A DNA stretch of 64,000 nucleotides from Dyadobacter arcticus (GCF_011762185.1 NZ_JAASQJ010000001.1:682001-746000), one strand, 5' to 3'. Shown: positions 18,189 through 26,993, counted from the stretch's first letter. Program-made: numbers and translations. Notes: a model not told the origin generated them from the sequence alone.

Positions 18189-18734
18189 ATGCAGCCAGTG
18201 AATATTGAAGTCATAAAAGGAGACATTACAAGTTTGAATGTGGACGCAATTGTGAATGCCGCTAACTCATCTTTGATGGGTGGGGGAGGCGTAGATGGCG
18301 CCATTCACAGGGCCGGTGGCCCGGCTATCTTAGATGATTGTAGAAGAATAGTGGCACGACAAGGAGGCTGCCCAACCGGGGAAGCGGTGATTACAACTGC
18401 GGGGACATTACCTGCTAAATATGTTATTCACACCGTCGGGCCGGTATGGCAAGGAGGAAACAAAGGAGAAGAAGAAAAACTCGCAAATTGCTATCGGAAT
18501 TCATTGAAGCTTGCTAACGAGAACGGATGTAAGAGCATTGCTTTTCCAAATATCAGCACGGGGATTTACGGATATCCAAAAGATGAGGCCGCAGAAATTG
18601 CGGTAACCACAGTCTCGGGTTATATGGTAGAAAATGACCTTCCTGAGCAGGTGATATTTGTTTGCTTTGATCAGGAAAATTACCTGCACCTCGCCAAATT
18701 CCCAGAAGTTCAACGCTCAGGGAATGGAAGCTAG
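18189..18734 (+). CDS. Macro-domain protein (ADP-ribose / O-acetyl-ADP-ribose deacetylase type)
   Basis: A 181-residue single macro domain. Hallmarks: [17 protein letters not shown], then [15 protein letters not shown] (residues 30-44), and [12 protein letters not shown] near residue 120, which form the ADP-ribose pocket of the MacroD/YmdB class. Such enzymes remove acetyl from O-acetyl-ADP-ribose or mono-ADP-ribose from proteins. No signal peptide; cytoplasmic. It stands alone, convergent with a small proline-rich gene whose stop is only 12 bp away. The 258-bp gap upstream, shared with the divergent glycoside hydrolase gene, shows nothing recognisable. Confidence 0.93.
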   Translation: MQPVNIEVIKGDITSLNVDAIVNAANSSLMGGGGVDGAIHRAGGPAILDDCRRIVARQGGCPTGEAVITTAGTLPAKYVIHTVGPVWQGGNKGEEEKLANCYRNSLKLANENGCKSIAFPNISTGIYGYPKDEAAEIAVTTVSGYMVENDLPEQVIFVCFDQENYLHLAKFPEVQRSGNGS

Positions 18735-18746
18735 GCTGTATTCAGA

Positions 18747-19010
18747 TTAGTTAAAGGCGGGAATATCCGGCTCACCGCCGGGCTGCGGCAAAGGTTCTAC
18801 TTCTGGAATGACAGGTTGTAGGGGAGGTAACTCAGGACTAGGTTCCACGGGCGGGGTTTCAGGATCTCTTTCGAATGGCGGTGTCTCTTCCGGAATATCG
18901 GGGGATGGTACCTCGGGACGTGGATCATACGCCGGCGTTTCGTCCGGACCGAAGGGATCTGCACTAGCATATGACTGATCCCAGGTGCTGGCAATTTGGT
19001 AAATATCCAT
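18747..19010 (-). CDS. Small proline/glutamate-rich protein, function unknown
   Basis: About 87 residues from the ATG at 19010 (MDIYQIASTWDQSYASADP). From residue ~20 on it is almost entirely Pro, Glu, Asp and small residues in short blocks (PEVPSPDIPEETPPF, PETPPVEPSPELPP, EVEPLPQPGGEPD), so it should be unstructured and acidic. No signal peptide, no known domain. A longer reading frame back to 19097 exists but its extra part does not look protein-like. The frame stays open through a biased composition, so it could also be a low-complexity artefact. It faces the macro-domain gene and is divergent from higBA. Confidence 0.5.
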   Translation of the reverse strand: MDIYQIASTWDQSYASADPFGPDETPAYDPRPEVPSPDIPEETPPFERDPETPPVEPSPELPPLQPVIPEVEPLPQPGGEPDIPAFN

Positions 19011-19105
19011 GGTTTTCGTTTGTTGATTTGGTTCAAAGACTGGTACGCGGATATTAAAAGAACTGTGCCGCAAAAGTTCGAATAAAATCAAATCCAAAGA
19101 TCGAT

Positions 19106-19122
19106 ATTTCGATATTCGAAAT
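19106..19122. promoter_or_regulatory. Operator-like inverted repeat 1 upstream of higBA
   Basis: ATTTCGA-TAT-TCGAAAT: 7-bp arms with a 3-bp centre, 38 bp upstream of the toxin start. Antitoxins of the HigA type often repress their own operon through such sites. A second, similar palindrome follows directly. Confidence 0.45.
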
Positions 19123-19125
19123 TTA

Positions 19126-19140
19126 TTTCAAAATTTGAAA
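19126..19140. promoter_or_regulatory. Operator-like inverted repeat 2 upstream of higBA
   Basis: TTTCAAA-A-TTTGAAA: 7-bp arms around one base, overlapping the space between the likely -33 and -7 promoter elements. Its half-site (TTTCAAA) resembles that of the neighbouring palindrome (ATTTCGA). Confidence 0.45.
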
Positions 19141-19147
19141 ATATTAT

Positions 19148-19155
19148 TAACTTTG
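19148..19155 (+). promoter_or_regulatory. Bacteroidota-type -7 promoter element (TAACTTTG)
   Basis: TAACTTTG matches the TAnnTTTG -7 consensus of Bacteroidota primary sigma promoters. It ends only 4 bp before the higB ATG, so transcription would start at or just before the start codon, implying a very short or absent leader. The -33 TTG partner is not clear. Confidence 0.45.
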
Positions 19156-19159
19156 CTTG

Positions 19160-19453
19160 ATGGTTATTATTTCCAAAACTGTACTATCGGCATTTTCAAA
19201 GATACATCCCAATGCTGCGAAGCCGTTAAATCAGTGGTACAGGATCGTTAAACGCTGCAATTGGTCATGTTTTAATAGTATGCGGGATACCTTCAATGCA
19301 GTTGATGCAGTCGGCAATGACAGATATGTATTTAATATAAAAGGTAATAATTACAGGATCGTAGCGATGATTCACTTTGATAAAAGAACCGTTTACATCA
19401 GGTTTATAGGTACACATGGGGATTATGATAGGATTATTTGCTCAATTGTTTAA
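19160..19453 (+). CDS. higB: HigB-type mRNA interferase toxin
   Basis: A 97-residue basic protein of the RelE/HigB superfamily (HigB_toxin type). Recognisable are AKPLNQWYRIVKRCNW, SMRDTFNAVDAVG, YVFNIKGNNYRIVA and TVYIRFIGTHGDYDRI, the last holding the conserved His-x-x-Tyr-Asp end of the family. It is expected to cleave mRNA on the ribosome when not bound by its antitoxin. The toxin gene precedes the antitoxin gene, the usual order for hig systems. The ATG at 19160 is chosen over a TTG three bases earlier. Two palindromes and a -7 element lie directly upstream. Confidence 0.88.
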   Translation: MVIISKTVLSAFSKIHPNAAKPLNQWYRIVKRCNWSCFNSMRDTFNAVDAVGNDRYVFNIKGNNYRIVAMIHFDKRTVYIRFIGTHGDYDRIICSIV

Positions 19454-19463
19454 TACATCATTT

Positions 19464-19850
19464 ATGATAGACAAAATAAGAAATGAAAAACAGTACGATC
19501 AGGTGATGGCACTGATTGAAAATTACCTGCAAAAAGCAACAGACGGCGGAGGGTTTCTTACCCTCGATCAGAGGGAATCTGACGAATTGCAAAAATTGAC
19601 GCTACTAGCGGAGCATTATGAGGATAATGATCTCAAAATAATGCCTCTGACAATAACAATCAATTCAGTTGTGCAGCAAAAAATTACTGAAATGAACATT
19701 ACGCAAGGGAAATTGGCAGAAATGTTTGGAATGGGAGCTGCAAAGATATCTCAGATATTAAACGGCAAGCGGGAGCCGGATGTGGCCTTTTTAAAAGCAT
19801 TGCATCAAAAATTGGGCATTGATGGTAACTTTATTTTGGAGCGGTTGTAA
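19464..19850 (+). CDS. higA: HigA-type antitoxin (XRE-family HTH)
   Basis: About 128 residues from the ATG at 19464 (MIDKIRNEKQYDQVM), 10 bp after the toxin stop. The N-terminal half has the HigA layout (ALIENYLQKA, LTLLAEHYED), and the C-terminal half is a Cro/XRE helix-turn-helix (NITQGKLAEMFGMGAAKISQ, LNGKREPDVAFLKALH). It should neutralise the toxin and repress the operon through the palindromes at 19106-19140. A longer reading frame starting at 19416 would overlap the toxin and is less likely. Complete, no truncation. Confidence 0.88.
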   Translation: MIDKIRNEKQYDQVMALIENYLQKATDGGGFLTLDQRESDELQKLTLLAEHYEDNDLKIMPLTITINSVVQQKITEMNITQGKLAEMFGMGAAKISQILNGKREPDVAFLKALHQKLGIDGNFILERL

Positions 19851-19933
19851 TCGTACTGCATCAGAATTTTAAACCAACCTAAAATATTTGCAACTTCCGG
19901 GAATCATTTTGCTTTTGACGGTGTAATGTAGGC

Positions 19934-19943
19934 ACTGTACAGT
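19934..19943. promoter_or_regulatory. Short palindrome upstream of the ArsR-type gene
   Basis: ACTGTACAGT, a perfect 10-bp palindrome 36 bp before the regulator ATG. Between it and the ATG there is also a TATAT/ATATA dyad. Either may be an autoregulatory site; both are weak on their own. Confidence 0.3.
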
Positions 19944-19978
19944 TTATCAATATATTCAAATCTATCTATATATCTGGC

Positions 19979-20254
19979 ATGGAGGTTCGACAAGTGGAGC
20001 GGATATCGAAGGCGTTGAGTGATCCCAGCCGCATCCTGATTTTGAAACAATTGCGTCAAAAAGAAGACTGTTTGTATTGTCATGAAATAGCCGACTTTAT
20101 TGACCTTACCCAGCCTTCCATTTCACATCACGTCAAACAACTCACAGACGCTGATCTGATCGTGGTAGAAAAAGAAGGAAGAAACGTTAAATACAAACTC
20201 AACTCGACAATTCTCGATGAATACGTTCAGTTTTTGAATACGCTTAAAGTTTAA
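19979..20254 (+). CDS. ArsR-family HTH regulator with a CxxCH motif
   Basis: A 91-residue winged-helix protein: SKALSDPSRILILKQL, then TQPSISHHVKQLTDADLI as the recognition helix and VVEKEGRNVKYKL as the wing. Between them, residues 31-35 read CLYCH (C31, C34, H35), in the same place where classical ArsR/SmtB metal sensors carry their cysteine site, so metal or thiol sensing is plausible. It is followed after 93 bp by the RND efflux operon in the same direction, which makes it the likely regulator of that operon. The inducer is unknown. Confidence 0.9.
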   Translation: MEVRQVERISKALSDPSRILILKQLRQKEDCLYCHEIADFIDLTQPSISHHVKQLTDADLIVVEKEGRNVKYKLNSTILDEYVQFLNTLKV

Positions 20255-20265
20255 ATTTTAGATAC

Positions 20266-20302
20266 AAGACTTTCCAAGTTTAAAAAAAACTTGGAAAGTC
20301 TT
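20266..20302. terminator. Perfect 16-bp hairpin between the ArsR gene and the efflux operon
   Basis: AAGACTTTCCAAGTTT pairs fully with 20287-20302 around five A bases. It lies 12 bp after the regulator stop and 46 bp before the adaptor ATG. It lacks a clean T-run downstream on the plus strand, so it may attenuate rather than fully stop read-through into the efflux genes. Confidence 0.65.
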
Positions 20303-20347
20303 CTACCAAATCAATCGATACATTCAAATACTTAAATTAATCAATCC

Positions 20348-21430
20348 ATGGAAAGAACAATTCACTCCACAAAAATCGTGTCTGGGCTTATCATTACCGG
20401 CGTGATATTGCTGTCTGTACTCTTCAAAGGGTACACCTCAAAAGATGGCCTGCCTGAAAAGGCGAAAGTTGCTAAGACTCCTGCCGCTACGGGTGTGCCT
20501 GTCGATGCGCAGGTACTGCATTCAGAATCATTAAATGACGAAATGACTGTTTCAGGAACGTTACTCGCTTTTCAGGAAGTGAGTATTACCAGTGAACTGA
20601 ACCGCAAGGTAGTTTCGGTTCTTGCAAAAGAAGGGAAAGCCGTTTCGGCAGGTACCCTGCTTTTTAAACTCGATGACGCGGATCTGATCGCCGAATTGGA
20701 ACAATTGAAACAACAGGAAAAACTCGTTATCCTGAATGAAAAGCGGTTTAAAGAACTAATTGATAACGAAGCCGCAAAGCAGCAGGATTATGACGAGGCA
20801 TTTACAAACCTCAAAGTAATTCAGGCAAAAATTGATCAGCTTAAAGTCATGATCTCCAAAACAAGCATTCGTGCGCCTTTTAGCGGCCACCTGGGAATCG
20901 TCAATGTTCATACTGGTGCATACGTAACGCCAGGCGCCCCGCTTGCCCAGCTTACGGACAACAGCCGACTTAAAATAGATTTTGCAATTCCTGAAAAACA
21001 CGCCAACACTTTGAAAACCGGCGATCAGGTCGAGTATCATGTAGAATCTGATGAGAAACTTTACAAAGCGACCATCATTGCCCACGAAGCTGGTCTGGAT
21101 CAGAAAACCAGGACATTGCTGATGCGCGCCGTGAGCAATAACAGCAGCCGTGAATTGCTTCCCGGCCAAAGTGCAAGATTGACGCTGCGTTTAGGCAATA
21201 CCGGTAACGCATTAATGATTCCAAATCAGGCTTTGATTCCTTCCTCAAAAGGTTATAGCGTGTTTGTGGTCAATCATAACAAAGCAAATATTAAATCCAT
21301 TGAAGTCGGTCAGCGCAGTGCGTATTCGGTACATGTGCTCAAAGGTCTTGCGCCCGGCGACACAATTGTTACCAGCAATATGCTCCGGTTAACACCTGGT
21401 GCTGACGTCCAATTGGTATCTGTTCATTAA
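20348..21430 (+). CDS. RND efflux periplasmic adaptor (membrane fusion protein)
   Basis: A 360-residue HlyD/AcrA-type adaptor. A hydrophobic anchor at ~11-28 is followed by a lipoyl/barrel-sandwich half (VSITSELNRKVVSVLAKEG, GTLLFKLDDADL), an alpha-helical hairpin with heptad character (~115-170), the second lipoyl half (TSIRAPFSGHLGIVNVHTGA) and beta-barrel plus membrane-proximal domains (LPGQSARLTLRLG, MIPNQALIPS, GLAPGDTIV). It bridges the inner-membrane pump and the outer-membrane channel encoded just downstream. The gap to the pump gene is 14 bp, so the genes are co-transcribed. Confidence 0.94.
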   Translation: MERTIHSTKIVSGLIITGVILLSVLFKGYTSKDGLPEKAKVAKTPAATGVPVDAQVLHSESLNDEMTVSGTLLAFQEVSITSELNRKVVSVLAKEGKAVSAGTLLFKLDDADLIAELEQLKQQEKLVILNEKRFKELIDNEAAKQQDYDEAFTNLKVIQAKIDQLKVMISKTSIRAPFSGHLGIVNVHTGAYVTPGAPLAQLTDNSRLKIDFAIPEKHANTLKTGDQVEYHVESDEKLYKATIIAHEAGLDQKTRTLLMRAVSNNSSRELLPGQSARLTLRLGNTGNALMIPNQALIPSSKGYSVFVVNHNKANIKSIEVGQRSAYSVHVLKGLAPGDTIVTSNMLRLTPGADVQLVSVH

Positions 21431-21444
21431 AATATAATTCAATC

Positions 21445-24400
21445 ATGAGTGCAATTTCACAAGTAAGTATTTCCCGGCCTGTTTTGGCCGGGGTAATGTC
21501 TGTACTGCTTATACTTTTCGGTATCGTTGGATACACCTTTCTGGGAACCCGGGAATATCCGGTAACAGATTCCCCGATCGTAATGGTAACTACGGTCTAT
21601 CCGGGTGCCAGCGCAGATATCATCGCGTCCCAGGTTACCAAACCTTTGGAAGAAGCCATCGCAGAAGCCAATGGCATCAGGGCCGTTTCTTCCACATCCC
21701 GCGAACAGGTGAGCATTATCACCGTAGAATTTGAATTGAATACCGACCTTGAGGCCGCAGCCAATGATGTGCGTGATAAAGTTTCAAAATCACGTCAGCA
21801 ATTGCCGACGGATATCGAGCCTACCATTGTTGAAAAAGCGGGTCCTGCTGACTTTCTGGTATTTCTTACCGTTCAGAGCAAGACCAAAACATTGGAAGAT
21901 GTAACGGATTTTGTCAATATCAATATTAAAGAACGTCTGCAATCCATCCCGGGCGTACGTCTTGTAGATTCCTACGCAGGAAAAAAACGGGCGATGCGGT
22001 TACGGATGGATCCGGTGAAGTTAGCGGCTTATGGCCTGACACCTGCGGATATCCAACAAGCATTGCAACGTGAAAACGTGGATTTGCCCAGCGGCCGGAT
22101 TGAAGGTCAGAATACCGAAGTTACGCTGCGTACGCAGGGAAGACTTGTTACAGCGGATGACTTCAATAACATGATTATCCGGGAAAGCGAAGGTGCGATT
22201 GTGCGTTTCAGAGATGTCGGCGAGGCTGTTATGGCATCGCAGAACGAGCGCACGGCCATGATCATTTATAATGGAAAAAGGGCTGACTACGGTGTTGGGA
22301 CGGGTGTGAGTCCCCAGCGTGGAGCGAATTCGCTGGCCATTGTGGATGAATTCAAAAAACGTTTTGAAGAAATCCAGAAAACGACCCCGAAAGAATATGA
22401 AATTGCTTTGGGAAAAGACTTCACGGTTCCTGTAAGAAACTCATTATCAGAAGTCGAGGAAACATTATTACTTGCTTTTGCATTGGTCTCCCTGATCATT
22501 TTCGTGTTCCTGAGAGACTGGCGGAGTACTTTAATCCCGCTGCTGGCCATTCCGGTTTCCATCGTCTCGGCATTCTTCATCATGTACATTGCCGGATTCT
22601 CCATCAACGTCTTAACACTTTTGGGGCTGGTTTTAGCAATTGGGCTCGTCGTTGATGATGCGATCATTGTTTTGGAAAACATATATAGCAAGGTCGAGCA
22701 GGGTATGTCACCCATCCAGGCAGCCAGGGCAGGTTCCAATGAAATTTACTTTGCGGTAATTTCTACCACGATCACGTTGGTAGCTGTGTTCCTGCCGATC
22801 TTATTTTTGGGGGGGTTAACAGGCCGGTTGTTTAAGGAATTTGCCATTGTCGTAGCGGGCTCGGTGACCGTTTCAGCCTTTGTTGCGCTGACGCTAACAC
22901 CGATGATGAGTGCTTATTTGCTCAAACCCAGCACATCGCACAATTGGCTTTACAAGAAAACGGAACCCTGGTTCGTAGCCATGAACAATGCATATGCGCG
23001 CTCATTGTCAGCATTTATGAAGGTGCGCTGGCTGGGTATCGTGTTGCTTTTGGTATCCTTTGGCATTGCCTATTGGCTGGCGCCCAAGCTTCCTTCCGAA
23101 CTCGCGCCACTGGAAGACAGGTCGATGATTGGTCTCGCTGTGATTGCGCCGGAAGGCACTTCCTACGAAAGCATGGAGGCGAGCATGAAGGAAATCGGCA
23201 ACTTTATCGCCGATTCCATTCCGGATTTGAATGCAGAACGCACTTATACAGCCATTGCAGCAGCCGGTGGTACTTTGGCCCAGCCGGTTAACGGAGGTTT
23301 TCAATGGATATTTTTGAATGAGCCCAAAGACAGAAAAAGCGGGTTAACGCAATCTCAGATCTTCATGAAACTCGTCATGGCGACCCAGCAGTTCAGAAAT
23401 GTGCTGATCATTCCGATCCAATTACCGACCATTGGCGGTTATGGAAATACACAACCAGTTCAATATGTGATCCAGGCGCCAAGCTTGAAAGGGTTAATTG
23501 ATGTGATGCCGAAACTAATGACACAAGTTGGAGGCAATAAAAAGTTGAATTTTGCTGACGCAGATTTTAAAATAAACCGTCCGGAAATCAGCATTAGCAT
23601 TGACCGCCAGAGAGCTGCACAATTGGGAATTTCGACCCAAGATATTGGCCAGACATTGCAATTAGCATTGAGCAGCAGGAGATATGGTTACTTCATCCAC
23701 AATGATCGCCAGTATGAGGTAATCGGCCAGCTGGACCGCGAAGACCGTTCTGCGCCTTATGATTTGAAATCATTGTACCTTAAATCTGGCAGCGGAGAAA
23801 TGGTATCGCTGGATAATTTGACGAAACAAAATGAAGGCATCAGTCCACCGGCGATTTACCGGTACAATCAGTCTTATAGCGCAACTATTTCGGCGACGCC
23901 TGCGGCTGGGGTAAGTCTGGGAGAAGCAATTCAGGAATTGGATAAAATTACTACCAAAGAGCTTCCGAACGGTTTCAGTACTGCATTGGCTGGACAAAGC
24001 CGTGATTACTCCGAAAGTAGTTCCAGTCTGATCTTTGCATTCATCTTCGCAATTGTGCTGATTTATCTGGTACTGGCTGCCCAGTTTGAAAGTCTGGTCG
24101 ATCCGTTCATCATTCTTCTCACGGTACCGATGGCTTTGACGGGAGCGTTGTTAAGCCTTTGGTTTACAGATCAGACGGTCAATATTTTCAGCCAGATCGG
24201 GATCATCATGCTTATCGGTCTGATCACGAAAAACGGTATCCTGATTGTGGAATTTGCGAACCAAAGTAAAGAAGAAGGCACCTCTACATTCGAAGCCGCC
24301 AAAATTGCAGCAGTATCCCGTTTCCGCCCGATTTTGATGACGACACTGGCGATGATTTTCGGAACATTGCCGATTGCATTGTCACTTGGAACATCCTCAG

Positions 24401-24570
24401 GAAGTCGGCAATCACTTGGAATCGTGGTCGTTGGCGGGTTGATTTTTGCAGGTGTACTCACTCTTTACGTGATTCCGTCCATCTACTCCTACTTATCCAG
24501 ACCATTGCGGAAACACGACGAGTCAGGAACAATTTCGCAGGATGAAGAAGCATTGCTCCAAACACATTAA
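21445..24570 (+). CDS. RND multidrug/hydrophobe efflux pump (HAE1-type)
   Basis: A 1041-residue inner-membrane proton antiporter of the AcrB/MexB type. Opening ISQVSISRPVLAGVMSVLL, then two large periplasmic loops and twelve expected membrane segments. The proton relay is intact: Asp 404 and Asp 405 in LVVDDAIIVLEN (TM4) and Lys 929 in LITKNGILIVEF (TM10). FRPILMTTLAMIFGTLP is the usual late motif. Length is normal for the family. It exports amphiphilic drugs, dyes or metabolites across both membranes with its adaptor and outer-membrane partner. Heavy-metal (CusA-type) methionine motifs are not obvious, so a hydrophobic substrate is more likely despite the CxxCH regulator. Confidence 0.95.
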   Translation: MSAISQVSISRPVLAGVMSVLLILFGIVGYTFLGTREYPVTDSPIVMVTTVYPGASADIIASQVTKPLEEAIAEANGIRAVSSTSREQVSIITVEFELNTDLEAAANDVRDKVSKSRQQLPTDIEPTIVEKAGPADFLVFLTVQSKTKTLEDVTDFVNINIKERLQSIPGVRLVDSYAGKKRAMRLRMDPVKLAAYGLTPADIQQALQRENVDLPSGRIEGQNTEVTLRTQGRLVTADDFNNMIIRESEGAIVRFRDVGEAVMASQNERTAMIIYNGKRADYGVGTGVSPQRGANSLAIVDEFKKRFEEIQKTTPKEYEIALGKDFTVPVRNSLSEVEETLLLAFALVSLIIFVFLRDWRSTLIPLLAIPVSIVSAFFIMYIAGFSINVLTLLGLVLAIGLVVDDAIIVLENIYSKVEQGMSPIQAARAGSNEIYFAVISTTITLVAVFLPILFLGGLTGRLFKEFAIVVAGSVTVSAFVALTLTPMMSAYLLKPSTSHNWLYKKTEPWFVAMNNAYARSLSAFMKVRWLGIVLLLVSFGIAYWLAPKLPSELAPLEDRSMIGLAVIAPEGTSYESMEASMKEIGNFIADSIPDLNAERTYTAIAAAGGTLAQPVNGGFQWIFLNEPKDRKSGLTQSQIFMKLVMATQQFRNVLIIPIQLPTIGGYGNTQPVQYVIQAPSLKGLIDVMPKLMTQVGGNKKLNFADADFKINRPEISISIDRQRAAQLGISTQDIGQTLQLALSSRRYGYFIHNDRQYEVIGQLDREDRSAPYDLKSLYLKSGSGEMVSLDNLTKQNEGISPPAIYRYNQSYSATISATPAAGVSLGEAIQELDKITTKELPNGFSTALAGQSRDYSESSSSLIFAFIFAIVLIYLVLAAQFESLVDPFIILLTVPMALTGALLSLWFTDQTVNIFSQIGIIMLIGLITKNGILIVEFANQSKEEGTSTFEAAKIAAVSRFRPILMTTLAMIFGTLPIALSLGTSSGSRQSLGIVVVGGLIFAGVLTLYVIPSIYSYLSRPLRKHDESGTISQDEEALLQTH

Positions 24571-24605
24571 TTCCCGAGAGGCAACATTAATACCACATTG
24601 AAATC

Positions 24606-25967
24606 ATGAAAAACGCAATTTTAAACCGATACACCAGGATAAAGTTACTAAGCCTTATCCTGGCTTTGAGCCCCCTTCTTTTGTGGGGACAAAAACAGAC
24701 CTTATCGCTGGACCAGGCTATTGAAACGGCTAAGAGCCATAATCGCGACCTCCGGATCGATTCCATGGGGATCCGCAAATCGGCTCAGCAAACAGCGGTT
24801 ACCCGAGGATTGTTGATGCCAAACATTAGCCTGGCCGGACAATTTCAGCATTACTTTCAAAAACCGGTTTTCTTTGGCTTGAATGGTAACTCTTCAACTT
24901 CGGAAAGGATTGATTATGCCCGGTTTGGCGGGGAAGACCTGGCTGGCGCCCAACTTTCACTGGTTCAGCCGATTTATAATTCGGGAGCCAGACATGAAAT
25001 CCAGAGAAGAAAATTGGTTGAAAAGCAAAGCCAGCTGATTTATCAGCAAAAAGAAATAGATGTTGTGGCGCAAGTCAGACAAAACTATGTACGGCAATTG
25101 GTACTCAATGAGCGGCTCCAACTTCAAAAGGAAAGTATTCTTCGTAACCAGAAAGCATTGGCCGATTCCCGGTATCTGTTAGCTCAGGGAAAAGCGTTGC
25201 GGGTGGATACATTAAGGGCTTATACCCTGGTGAAGAACCTGGAACCGGATGTTTTGAGACTTACTTATGCCGTGCAGATCAGTCAGCAGCAGCTCAGAAA
25301 TCTGCTGGGTGATGTTTCCGAAACCGCATATGTGCTTTCCGATTCATTGGAATTGAGTCCGGAAGAAGCCATTCCCACCGAATCAGGAACGTACAAGTTA
25401 TCGGTTCAACAACGTCCGGATTTGCAGATATTGACATTGAATAAAGAAATATCTGACAAGGAAATTGACCTGTACCGGTCAGCCAGGTTACCGGTTGTGA
25501 ATTTCATAAGCCAATATCAGATACAAACACAAACCAATCAGTTCCGTTTTGGAAATGCAGCTTATCCGCCGGTTTTCTTTGCTGGAATTCAGTTTGCGAT
25601 CCCGATTTTTAGCGGAAATCAACATGTTAACCGCGTTGCGCTGGGAAAGATTGAAAGGCAACAGGCCGACCTGATTTATGACAATGCGCAGGAGCAGCTA
25701 AAAACCGAGGTGAAACAAATCCTGGCAAGCCTGATCGAAACATCAGAAAGAATAAAAACGCAGCAAGGTGTATCCAAGACCGCCGAACTTGGCTATTCCA
25801 TTACCAAATACCGGTACGAAAAAGGGGTAGCATCGCGGTTGGAACTGACGGATTCCGAACTGGCATTAACTACCGCAAAAGCAAATTATCTGGAATCTGT
25901 TTTTGATTATCTATCAGCAAAAATAGAATTGGATAGAGTTACTGGAAATGTAAAAACCAACCTGTAA
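24606..25967 (+). CDS. TolC-family outer-membrane efflux channel
   Basis: A 453-residue outer-membrane factor. Signal peptide about residues 1-28 (LILALSPLLLWGQ). Two copies of the long helical OEP pattern follow: SLDQAIETAKSHNRDLRID with QQKEIDVVAQVRQNYVRQ, and KLSVQQRPDLQILTLNKEIS with AQEQLKTEVKQILASLIE; the late IPIFSGNQHVNRV segment is typical. It completes the tripartite pump with the adaptor and RND genes (35-bp gap) and is the last gene of the operon. Confidence 0.93.
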   Translation: MKNAILNRYTRIKLLSLILALSPLLLWGQKQTLSLDQAIETAKSHNRDLRIDSMGIRKSAQQTAVTRGLLMPNISLAGQFQHYFQKPVFFGLNGNSSTSERIDYARFGGEDLAGAQLSLVQPIYNSGARHEIQRRKLVEKQSQLIYQQKEIDVVAQVRQNYVRQLVLNERLQLQKESILRNQKALADSRYLLAQGKALRVDTLRAYTLVKNLEPDVLRLTYAVQISQQQLRNLLGDVSETAYVLSDSLELSPEEAIPTESGTYKLSVQQRPDLQILTLNKEISDKEIDLYRSARLPVVNFISQYQIQTQTNQFRFGNAAYPPVFFAGIQFAIPIFSGNQHVNRVALGKIERQQADLIYDNAQEQLKTEVKQILASLIETSERIKTQQGVSKTAELGYSITKYRYEKGVASRLELTDSELALTTAKANYLESVFDYLSAKIELDRVTGNVKTNL

Positions 25968-26103
25968 CGTTTTGTCTTACCGATAAGAATCTGTTATTAA
26001 CCAGTCCGAACTGCAACAGAAGTGGCAGTAGCTCCGGTTAAATTGCGCTATGCGAATACAATGGCATTGTTTTTGTGACGTATAGGGAAAAGAATCAGAT
26101 ATT

Positions 26104-26880
26104 ATGAAAGCATTAACAAAAGAAGGGCAGCAATACGTCGAAGACTTAGCTGCGAAATATAACCTGAAAACAGAAACGGTTGAAACCATGCTTAAAGCCG
26201 TTATTAACGGAAATGGCACCATGGCGCAGTTCAATATTTCCGAATTAGGTGGCTCGGGACAATGGATGAAAGGCGGCATGACCATGGTAGGGGATATGTT
26301 TAATAATTCGTTAAAAGCGACCGTAGATAAACTTGCGACCGAATTGGCTGGCATTGTTACTTCAAAAGTGTTATTTGAGGAGAAGGAAGCACCGACTGAA
26401 AAACATCACGCAAACGGCAACTTTTCAAGTCACTCAGGCAGTTCATGGCCATCGGTATTTGGAAATCCTACATCAAGCGGTTCCCAGAATAATTTTAAAT
26501 ATGCCTATTTCGGGCCAGTTAGACGTCTTGTGATTGAAGAAAATGGGAAGCGGACCATTTATGACACGAAGCATCACCAGATTACCGGTATTTCCCAGCA
26601 ACAAGGTTCGGGAAGTTCTTATAAGTTTACCAGCCAGGATGGTCCGGTAGATATTAGCAATTTGTCGGTTATTTCAGAGCCTAGTGAGCAAATGCAGGCT
26701 ACACCCGAAATTCCTTATGATGTGACTTCAACGGCCGATCTGAGAACTCCCGAGAGTTCGCATTCGCCACAGGACATTATCATTTCAACGATCGAAAAGA
26801 TCAATGTGCTTTTTGAGAAGGGACAAATCACGGAGGAAGAGTTTAAAACAAAGAAACAGGAGCTTTTATCACGATTGTAA
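26104..26880 (+). CDS. SHOCT-domain protein, function unknown
   Basis: A 258-residue cytoplasmic protein. The last ~35 residues (STIEKINVLFEKGQITEEEF, then KTKKQELLSRL) form a SHOCT motif, a short two-helix oligomerisation element. The N-terminus (residues 1-95) is helical with a Gly-rich stretch (ISELGGSGQWMKGGMTMVGD). The middle (100-215) is Ser/Gly/Gln-rich and low in complexity, with a small beta patch (AYFGPVRRLVIEENGKRTIYD). No signal peptide or membrane segment. No specific role can be assigned. Followed by a strong terminator. Confidence 0.8.
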   Translation: MKALTKEGQQYVEDLAAKYNLKTETVETMLKAVINGNGTMAQFNISELGGSGQWMKGGMTMVGDMFNNSLKATVDKLATELAGIVTSKVLFEEKEAPTEKHHANGNFSSHSGSSWPSVFGNPTSSGSQNNFKYAYFGPVRRLVIEENGKRTIYDTKHHQITGISQQQGSGSSYKFTSQDGPVDISNLSVISEPSEQMQATPEIPYDVTSTADLRTPESSHSPQDIIISTIEKINVLFEKGQITEEEFKTKKQELLSRL

Positions 26881-26895
26881 GCTGACTTATAGCGA

Positions 26896-26934
26896 AACAA
26901 ACAAGGCCCGGGAATTTTCCGGGTTTTGTTTGTT
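26896..26934. terminator. Intrinsic terminator after the SHOCT gene
   Basis: AACAAACAAGGCCCGG pairs with CCGGGTTTTGTTTGTT (16 bp with two G-U pairs) around a 7-nt loop. The arms are T-rich on both strands, so it can also serve the convergent M4 protease gene that ends at 26994. Confidence 0.85.
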
Positions 26935-26993
26935 ATGGGGCATATGATTCATGTGAATTGAGAAAGCCTTTTTCCTTCACCGGTCAAAATCCC

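Noticed and set aside
18189..19850. Defence island (macro domain plus higBA)
   Set aside because: No nuclease, ATPase, restriction or ADP-ribosyltransferase gene is present, and the genes are not one operon; a toxin-antitoxin pair alone is not enough.
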